Of a stretch of 64,000 bases of DNA, positions 56,847 to 64,000 are shown in pieces (the first letter of the stretch is position 1; every line of letters begins with the position of its first letter). Under the pieces are notes generated by a model. It did not search any database, was not told the origin of the DNA, and saw only the letters and a program-made list of their open reading frames with translations. The stretch spans positions 141,520,343 to 141,584,342 of the forward strand of contig NC_135505.1 of NCBI RefSeq assembly GCF_052857255.1. Direction: 5' to 3'. The translations under genes and the position numbers were made by a program. Source of the stretch: Amblyomma americanum (Eukaryota; Arthropoda; Arachnida; Ixodida; Ixodidae).

Positions 56847-59072
56847 TCACATCGGTGACCGTCGCCTCAGATTGTACCGGTGCTCGGTACGGTTGCGTTC
56901 CGCAGCACCAGTTGTGCCTTTGCGCTTGCTTGTGATACCAATGGGTACCGACGCAAACTCGTCAGACCGTGACGCATAGGCCTTCAGGTCTGCGATGTGG
57001 GCACGGCTGGTTTTCCCCGAAAGGGGATCCACCAGCATGTACGCGAGCGGCGACCAGACTCTGACCACTCGGTACGGACCAAGCCACTTAGGAGCGAACG
57101 AGGCTGAGAACCCCTTGCTCGCATCACTAAGAACGTGGTTGCGCTTCAGGACAAGATCGCCCGTCTGAAAAGTCAGGCTGCGGTGCTTGCGGTCATACTG
57201 AGCCTTCTGCTGGGCTCTGGCTGCCGCCAAACTCTGTCTTGCTCTGTTGAGAGCCCGACTAAGCCGGTCCCGAAGCGTCGACGCATAAGCAGAGAAGTCT
57301 GCCCGCGTCTGCTCATCCCCGAGCTGGCTCTGCACGACGTTTGACATCGGATTCGCCAGCTCCCTCCCGAAATTGAGGAAGGCGGGAGAGAAACCAGTTG
57401 AGCGATTCTCAGCGGTTCGAATGGCGAACGCAAATTCGCTCAAATGGTCTGCCCAGTCCTTTTGACACTCGGCAAAGGCCGCCAGCATTGGCTTGAGCGT
57501 TCGGTTGATTCGCTCGGTCAAGTTGCACTGGGGATGGTAGGGTGAAGTGGTGTAGTGCTCGATTCCGAGGGAACGGCACGTGTTACCGAACACCCGAGCG
57601 GTGAAATAGGACGCATTGTCCGTGATCAGTCTTTCCGGAAAGCCGAACCGACAGAACACTTCCTGGAGTTTATCCAGCACCGCTCGTGCTGACACTTTCC
57701 GAAGCGGGTACAACTCGACCCATTTGGAAAAATGGTCAGCTACTACCATCAGGTGAATGAACCCCTGCTTACTCCTGGGGAAAGGCCCCATCAGATCGCA
57801 GGTGGCCATCTGCCACGGACGCACACTGTCAATTGGTTTCATCATTCCGGGCGGCTTGCCGCCCCTTGACTTCACCGCTTGACAGACATGGCAGGAACGG
57901 CAATAGCGGAAAATGTCACGCTTCATGCCGGGCCACGTCACCGATTGACTCAGTTTTGCAAAAACTTTGGAGCCACTCAGGTGACCGGCCAGTGGTTCGT
58001 CATGAGAAAATCGCAACAGTGCGCCTCTCAGACTTTTGGGGATAACCACCTTGAACGGGTCAATGGACTCATCATCGGTGGCTATGTATTTCAGCACGAG
58101 CCCGTCATGGCCCAGCAAATATGAATCCCCCGGGGCTCGCCGCGACACACGCTGGCTTTCACCCCCTGCGCCCGCTACAATACAAGTAGCGTCCCGGCGC
58201 TCCGTCTCCCTGAGACCGTCGCTCATCTCGCGACACATGGGGTCATTTTGCTGGGCTTTCAGCAGCTCTTTCCGGCTGAAAACGATTCCTGTTGCCCCAG
58301 AGGGGGGCCTGGTCTCGTCCCCCTTCAGGTTTGCAGCCAAAATTTCCGCTCGCGACGGCGTCTCCGAGGCGCTCACGCGGAGCTTTGCCTCCCGCCCGCT
58401 TTGCGAAGCGCTGCTTGCCTGGTTAGCGGAATGGGTTAGCCCGTTTGCAGGCTCCCCCTCCTTGCCGCCCGGCGGCTCGTCCGCTTTTTCGCCCGCTCCG
58501 CCTGCTGGCGTCAAGGCGCCGCTGGCGAGTGGGGCACGGGATAGCGCGTCAGCTGCAACGTTCGTGCTCCCCTTTCGATGCTGCACCGAAAAGTCGTAAT
58601 GCTGTATCAGGAGAGCCCAGCGCGCCAGCCGACCCGCAGGCTCGCGGAGCCGCATCAGCCAATTGAGCGCACTGTGGTCTGTCTGCACCACGAATTGCGT
58701 TCCGTCAAGGTAGACGTCGAATTTACGCAGTGCAAACACGATGGCGAGGCACTCCTTCTCGGTCACGGAATAATTCCTCTCCGAGGGTAGCAAGGAGCGG
58801 CTGGCAAAGGCCAGCGGCTGCAGCACGCCATCGAAATCCTGTAGGAGAACTGCTCCTAAACCCAGATCGCTCGCGTCAGTCTGGACTACGAACTGTCTGG
58901 TCAGGTCGGGTAGCCTGAGCTGTGCTGTCTCGGCAATGGCACTAGACAGGAGGCGAAAGGATCGCTCTTGCTCAGGCCCCCATTGCCACGCGGCAGTCTT
59001 TCCCAAGAGCTTGGTCAAGGGTGCCTGCACGCGGGCACAGGACGGGATGAACGACCGATAGAAATTGGCCAT
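56847..59072 (-). CDS. Ty3/gypsy RNase H-integrase, 741-codon ORF, reversed half
   Basis: The carboxyl-terminal half of a gypsy polyprotein, open from the truncation point to TGA. The first 70 codons repeat the end of the forward half (54756-54964) with no difference I can see. RNase H: QTDASDLGLGAV near 65-75, TEKECLAIV near 105, QTDHSALNWL near 130. Integrase: HDEPLAGH and CRSCHVC (zinc-binding, near 355-390), then the catalytic acids in TCDLMGPFP, ITDNASYF and NLTERINRTL. A GPY/F module (WLGPYRVVRVW) sits near 665; no chromodomain is seen. The initial Met is an internal residue of the polyprotein, not a true start. Intact coding suggests recent arrival, though without its own 5' half next to it. 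Confidence 0.9.
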   Translation of the reverse strand: MANFYRSFIPSCARVQAPLTKLLGKTAAWQWGPEQERSFRLLSSAIAETAQLRLPDLTRQFVVQTDASDLGLGAVLLQDFDGVLQPLAFASRSLLPSERNYSVTEKECLAIVFALRKFDVYLDGTQFVVQTDHSALNWLMRLREPAGRLARWALLIQHYDFSVQHRKGSTNVAADALSRAPLASGALTPAGGAGEKADEPPGGKEGEPANGLTHSANQASSASQSGREAKLRVSASETPSRAEILAANLKGDETRPPSGATGIVFSRKELLKAQQNDPMCREMSDGLRETERRDATCIVAGAGGESQRVSRRAPGDSYLLGHDGLVLKYIATDDESIDPFKVVIPKSLRGALLRFSHDEPLAGHLSGSKVFAKLSQSVTWPGMKRDIFRYCRSCHVCQAVKSRGGKPPGMMKPIDSVRPWQMATCDLMGPFPRSKQGFIHLMVVADHFSKWVELYPLRKVSARAVLDKLQEVFCRFGFPERLITDNASYFTARVFGNTCRSLGIEHYTTSPYHPQCNLTERINRTLKPMLAAFAECQKDWADHLSEFAFAIRTAENRSTGFSPAFLNFGRELANPMSNVVQSQLGDEQTRADFSAYASTLRDRLSRALNRARQSLAAARAQQKAQYDRKHRSLTFQTGDLVLKRNHVLSDASKGFSASFAPKWLGPYRVVRVWSPLAYMLVDPLSGKTSRAHIADLKAYASRSDEFASVPIGITSKRKGTTGAAERNRTEHRYNLRRRSPM

Positions 59073-59082
59073 CGTTGAAATA

Positions 59083-59525
59083 AAACGCGCGTACGTTTAA
59101 GCAACGATATAGGAGAAGTAATACCTATCGTAATTTTCTTGAAACTTTGTCTCAACTAACACCTAGAGAACACACTTATGCCATAAGAAACCGCGATAAA
59201 TGGTTCATTCCCCAAATACGAACTAACTATGGACGTCAAATGCTCAGCTACCTCTTACCATTATTGCTAAATGCTTTGTGTTAGTCTTACAAACCAGTAT
59301 TTTTGCATCTTATTTCTTTTCCTGTTTTTGTCTGTTTTTATCTCTTTTTTTATTTTTTCCGAGTCAGTTCTTATTTTTCCTCAAACGCAATTGTTTTGTT
59401 AGTTGCTGCCAATATATGTAATCAAACAAACCTTGAAACCTTGTACGGGGGCGCAGGCGCGCAATCAAGCTCCAGTGAGAGCTTTTTGTCTGCGCCCCTA
59501 ACATATGGATGATGTAAATAAAGAT
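59083..59525 (+). pseudogene. LINE 3' end (CR1/L2-like) with untranslated tail
   Basis: The frame reads a short basic segment, HTYAIRNRDKWFIPQIRTNYG and SYLLPLLLNALC before a stop near 59282. Such a carboxyl end occurs in CR1-like reverse transcriptase ORFs. About 240 bp of T-rich 3' untranslated sequence follows, ending in a TGTAAATAAAGATTTGATT polyadenylation context. 5'-truncated. Confidence 0.6.
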
Positions 59526-59526
59526 T

Positions 59527-59645
59527 TGATTCTTCTGAACCGTTCGAGAGGGAGGCGGCCGTACAGCGACAGAAATTTCTTTTTGCATGTTTCAACATTT
59601 AGCATCAGCCCCAAATAGAGACGATATTCTGATCTGCTGATGGTG
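59527..59645 (+). repeat. Repeat R2, copy 2
   Basis: Blocks ATTCTTCTGAACCGTTC, CAACATTTAGCATCAGCC and TCTGCTGATGGTGC match 36445-36560. Its first block (CGTTGAAATAAAACGCGC) is at 59073-59090, separated by the LINE tail. Confidence 0.65.
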
Positions 59646-60879
59646 CGCGTGTCCTGAGATTGTGAGCTTTCTGCTTCTTTTCGTAGCCTTGCCCACCAAG
59701 TGCCTTAATAGTGTGCAGTGAATAAATAATACATACTATTACGGGCTTCCTTCTGTTTGTCTTTCTTCAGCAGTACCCTCAGCAGTACACGCCCTTCCTA
59801 ACCTGAGGCTGTTGCATTAAAATAGCTATGATAGCTTGAATAAGGAAAAAAAGAGGGTTGCACTGCAACTTCCGATAACCAGCAAGAAAAGGTAAGTTTT
59901 TTTCTTGAGGGGCAGCAGAATAAAAGAAACCCTTATTTGCAAACGGACCTTATTGGAATTCATTGTAAAATAGTAGCGTAATATTGAATGGGTCCTGTAA
60001 TGAAAATATTATGCAGCCATGCGGCAAAACCCGGCAAGGTGTAGCAAAAAATAGTTAAAAAACTAATTCCAAGCGGTCGTTTCCTCGTACAGCTCCAAAG
60101 CCACCCCCAAATAAGCTGCATACCATATGGCCCCATGTCGCCTCGAGCATGTCCTTGGCGATAATACCTCGTATGCCTTTAATGCATGCAATAAAACCAC
60201 TAGTGGGCACGTTTGACTTAATATTTACGTCTATAAAGATGTGGAAGTGACCTCGGATATCTTGTACACTCAGGCCCGAAATAAGTTCGCATATATATTT
60301 TATCACATTTAAAACGTATTAAACGGCAGCGACACCATGAACTCCCATTTTGTAACACAGCCCCAGGCATTAATCGCGTCATGTGCAAAATAAATTATTC
60401 ACGTGCATTTCTGGTTTACACAGCCGGATCAAATTAATTAAATGCCAAAGGTCGATCTAAAAGACTGCTCTAGGCCTGCTTATGGGTTGCGAAACCACAA
60501 CGCTTATTACCTACAAATCCGCGTTATAAAAAAATGCCGAAACAATAACAGCATTGCTGAGATATGGCTGATGCAACAGCATAGACACTAACGAAAGCAC
60601 ACCATGCAGACGAAAGGCTGCCTGAGGTTAGGCCTATGGCAGTGTTAACGTCTTAAAAAGACAGCAAAATCGCCCGTTTAACATTGTCAGGCGTTTGCAA
60701 AGGGCATAAAGTCCTCGCGCCCGATCCTGTGAGGCTCGTCGTGCCTAAGACGGAAAAAAAGTCTATAGACTCTTTTCCGTCTTCCGTGCGGCTGCTGCAA
60801 CCGAACGCACAGCAGCCCGGCACAGTATACTATAGTTTGTCAAGCTGCAAGCGCTGAATTCTATGTTGGCCCTTCTTGA
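59646..60879. other. No gene recognised
   Basis: An 83-codon minus frame at 60055-60306 (ending GGFGAVRGNDRLELVF) has no family I can name. The rest is AT-rich without motifs. Confidence 0.3.
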
Positions 60880-62402
60880 AGACCAACAGACGTATGCGCT
60901 CTTCTATCTTATGACCCAACAAGCAGACTACAGACCAAGCTGGAGCATCTGCTAGCCAGGCTGTTCAAGTTGGTTCCTCCGCATCAGAAGGGCCTCTACT
61001 CGAGCGGCTCAGCCCCTGCAATGTACGGCCTAAGCACACAAGTACATCCTGCCACTTCGACCAATCGTCGGTCGACATCGCGAGATCACCGCTCTATATA
61101 CCGACTATCGGGCTCCTTTCACCAGATGTTGAGGCCCCTAGCCGGCAAGACCCCGATGCATGCACGTTGAAAATTCATCCGCATTCGTAGCAAAGCTATA
61201 CAAGGGACATCACGGTGAGTGGAAGTGACGTCATGGTTTCTTTCGACGTCACTTCCTTTTTCACTAGTGTCCCAGTGAATTTGGCAGTACCCACGTGTGA
61301 AAAAGCCCTAAAAGCAGACAGTGGTCTTCCTGGTCGCACCCCCTTCGACATCGATGAACTCAGCGAGCTGCTGAGGTTTTGTCTCAGCGATACGTATTTT
61401 TCTTATGATGGCAGCCTCTACGAGCAGACACATGACACAGCAATGGGCGTGGCAATATAGGTTACCACTGCAAAACTATAATGCAGGCATTGGAAGAAAA
61501 GGTATACCTGACCATCTTCACTCCGGCACTGAAAGTTTTTTGCCCCTGCGTGGACAACTGTTTGTGCATTTTCAAGAAGCAAGTGCTCCCACGCTTACTG
61601 GATAGCCTGAACACCCTTAATACGCATATACAGTTTACTGTGGAACTCAAGAAACAAAACTTTCGATACCTTCCTTGGAAGTGCCTGCTTGCCGAGACGA
61701 GGGCGCCCTCTCCTTCTCAGTATAGAGCAAGCCCACACACACAGGCCGTTACTTTAATTTTGCACCTGGCACTGCAGTCGGCCACGATATGTCCGGCGCG
61801 CGTCTGCTCGGATGGCGATGCATTGAAAAGCGAATTAAGAACGATCCACCGCGAGCTAACCTGCAACGGGTACTCTAGGCGTTTCATCTGCATGGCTGAG
61901 AAGCGTATATTGCAGCCAAGGATACAGAACATGACATTCCATTTACGTGCAGCCATCCCCTACGTCCAAGGAGTCAACGCAGCCCCACTGCGCGTATTTT
62001 CTAAATACGACCTGCGCATTGCCCACATTCCGGCCTGCAAGCTCCGGAACAAGCTAATGAAGGTTAAAGACAGGTCGCCGATTGACTTGTTCCCGGGTGT
62101 CGTATACAAAATAGCGCGAAACAGGAAAGTTTTCAAGGCGGCTCAAGGAGCACAGACGTGATGTCGGAAATCGTAGTCGCACGACGAACGCCATTGCCGA
62201 GCATGTGCATGAACATACAAGACTGAGACAACGTCACTACTGTCGTCAAGGGAAAGCACGTGTCATCCCTGCGGCTGCTGAAATCATTAATCATTCAGTC
62301 GAAGCCAGCTATACGATGAACTGGACAGAAGAGTCTATACCGGCTGTTTACGAACGCTTGTTCCGTCACGTGCTGGCTACATAAGTGACGACGATTCCTT
62401 GT
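60880..62402 (+). pseudogene. Penelope-like element, degenerate RT with GIY-YIG remnant
   Basis: Frame fragments give YRLSGSFHQMLRPLAGK (near 61100), VMVSFDVTSFFTSVPVNLAV with the first RT Asp (61233), LLRFCLSDTYFS and DTAMGVA (61430), then LEEKVYLTI. The catalytic YVDD-type motif reads CPCVDNCLCIF (near 61545), so one Asp is lost. FRYLPWKCLL and the linker to DRSPIDLFPGVVYKI follow. The GIY-YIG endonuclease that should come next is mostly deleted; only its distal part (NAIAEHVHEHTR) and tail to about 62402 remain in another frame. Multiple stops. Dead copy of a tick-type Penelope-like retroelement. Confidence 0.8.
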
Positions 62403-63414
62403 CGAACTCAGTGCACAAGGAACCCGCATGCGGTTTCGGGGCGTCTATAATTCTTCAGACTTGGTCAGTGACCGTGACTAACTTAAATTCCTGCGTCCCC
62501 TCAAGCATCAGTATACATAGGCACTGCTAGTTTACAACAAAAATGCAACAGAGGCGCGTGAAGTGCTTTTTGCTCAGCTTATCGGCCGACTTCACCTCGC
62601 GAACGCATACCTCCGTGTGTTTCACCAGTACAGCGATCACTGCTGCTGGACCTTTTTGGCGGAGCGGCAAGCCGAAGAGGTCACGTGTCGCCATCCGGCG
62701 TTTCACAGGGCGCGGTGGCTGGGTCGAGAATTGTCCCTACCCTCAACCACAGCTGGTCTCGATGGGAGCGCAAGCCGCGCCGTGCTTCGACGTGCGAGCG
62801 GGCGGGCGCGCGACCTACTCCGCACTTTCTCTACGCGCCGGTTACTATGCGTGACGTCACGAGGGGTCCAGCCTGTACGCGCCTCCCTAACTAAAGTGGT
62901 TGGTTATTGGGAACTCTCAAACGGGGAAAAGGGAGAGAAGGGGGGCAGCGCAGCCCGGTAACTGCCTCCTTGTGCAGGGGAACACCGCAACTGGGCTGCG
63001 CGGGGAGGGGGGAAAAGAGAGAGCGGAGGGGGAGGCGGGTCTGGTTGGAAAGGGCAGAAGGAGAACGCCTCCCTGCGCGCGTCCCGGTTGCTAGTGGTCT
63101 GAACTACTAGCATGGCGAAAGGCGCAGCCCGCGCGCCGTTCTCCGCCTCCTACCGCAGCGGTTCCAGCCATTGGAAGAGCACCGCAGCGCCGCTCAGGCC
63201 CAATGGCAAGCGGCGACGGTGACTCCGTAGTTTCGAGCCTCAGGGAGCGCTTGACGCATGGAGGAAGGAAAAATTGGCTTGACGCGTCGTCTGCTACGCT
63301 CTCCTGCCCTTTCCTCCTGCCTGACGCGCCTCCTCTCCTATAATCTTCATTCCCCTCACCACGCTCAGCCCTCTTGCGGTGACCTGTCGCTTTGTTCCAG
63401 TGGGGATGTGGGCT
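62403..63414. other. GC-rich region, no gene recognised
   Basis: Several overlapping GC-driven frames (up to 132 codons) on both strands, none with a domain. CATGGCG-type and TGACGTCA motifs are present, so a promoter is possible but unproven. Confidence 0.3.
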
Positions 63415-63835
63415 CTAATAACGCTATGGCGTCCAGGAGATCGTGTCACCGTTGCCGGCATCGTTTACCGTGAGCAAAAAATCAACGAAAAATCCCCAGC
63501 GAAAAAACCTAGGAGGCAGTTGGGCCACCTAGGTCACGTGACCTTACGGCGTCATCACAGCCTGCCCACTGGATATTGAGCAAGCTAGCTGCCGTGGGAG
63601 GTGGCCGTTAAATTAATGACTTGTCGCTTGGGAATAGCACCCTGAAGCACACAATGCCCACCGGTGGCAGCAGCTGCCATATCGCAGTGCAGTGGTGTAT
63701 CGCTTAACCGCTGCACCACTGCGCCATGAGTGGTATGAAGGCTTCCAGGGATCGAGAATGAAGAGGTAGGCCAGCTCTGGATATGTGAGAATTAACCCAT
63801 TACGCTACCGCGTCATACCCCTGTTGAGCAACACT
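63415..63835 (-). mobile_element. Two-headed tRNA-like element X, copy 2
   Basis: On the minus strand: first head CGGTAGCGTAATGGGTTA with a B-box-like TTCTCGATCCCTGG, second head ATGGCGCAGTGGTGCAGCGG, then AGGTCACGTGACC and TTTTTGCTCACGG. Uninterrupted, so it gives the element's structure against which copy 1 (15735-16410) can be read. Confidence 0.65.
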
Positions 63836-63866
63836 CGTGTTGCTCAGAGCCAGGGGAGGGGACGAA

Positions 63867-63885
63867 GGGGGGGGGGGGGGGGGGG
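63867..63885. repeat. Poly-G tract (about 19 bp)
   Basis: Uninterrupted G run near the window end. 63886-64000 shows nothing further. Confidence 0.9.
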
Positions 63886-64000
63886 AGTCCGTGAACAAAG
63901 GCACAGCACACACCAAGCAGACCGCACGGGACTTGGCATGATGGTATTGTGCTTAGAGGGCTAGGAATAATGAAACACCGAGGGGGTGTTGCACTGTATG

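Noticed and set aside
63415..63835. Calling element X simply another Ruka-like SINE
   Set aside because: Its heads and body do not match the Ruka-like copies, and a Ruka-like SINE is nested inside the other X copy, so they are distinct families.
1..64000. CRISPR arrays, operons, phage or bacterial defence systems
   Set aside because: The sequence is eukaryotic: spliceosomal introns, SINEs, LINEs and polyadenylation signals. The regular array at 42.6 kb has no unique spacers, so it is not a CRISPR.

Overview
The window looks like repeat-dense arthropod nuclear DNA, most likely from a hard tick. The main evidence is several copies of a tRNA-headed SINE that resembles the tick Ruka family (recognised from memory, not by search), together with tick-style Ty3/gypsy, Penelope-like, RTE and I/Jockey-type retroelements and intron-bearing DNA transposons. 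There are no bacterial operons, no CRISPR array, no rRNA, no intact tRNA gene, and no confident single-copy host gene.

Layout. 1-8.7 kb: mostly unrecognised sequence with a 140-bp repeat pair and pogo/Tigger-like 30-bp repeats. 8.8-13.8 kb: RTE and I-clade LINE remnants, then a decayed Ty3/gypsy gag on the minus strand carrying an 86-bp minisatellite. 14-16.4 kb: SINEs, including one nested in a two-headed tRNA-like element. 17.7-20.8, 31.7-36.0, 39.0-41.0, 41.9-42.6 and 44.7 kb: five copies or fragments of one unidentified repeat family, called R1 here. 23.8-30.0 kb (minus): a nine-exon P-element/THAP9-like transposase gene that reads through in frame except for one TAG. 36.7-39.0 kb: a LINE with CCHC ORF1 and an endonuclease, cut off by an R1 copy. 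42.6-44.5 kb: a very regular 110-bp tandem array bounded by two 159-bp units. 45.0-50.0 kb: a decayed PIF/Harbinger transposon whose two characteristic genes, Myb-like and DDE transposase, converge; SINEs, a fold-back element and a palindromic MITE have landed in it. 51.0-59.1 kb: a Ty3/gypsy element in two opposed halves (LTR-gag-protease-RT forward, RNase H-integrase-LTR reversed). 59-64 kb: a LINE tail, a Penelope-like element, GC-rich sequence and a second copy of the two-headed element.

Almost every recognisable coding region is a mobile-element gene, and most are broken. The best-preserved are the P-like gene (876 codons apart from the internal stop, all three catalytic acids visible, clean splice sites) and the 741-codon RNase H/integrase ORF of the gypsy element. 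The least explained are the R1 family, which keeps an indel-free 48-codon exon in three copies, and the bookended tandem array. All exon models were built by eye from splice signals, frame continuity and family motifs; no alignment or database search was run.
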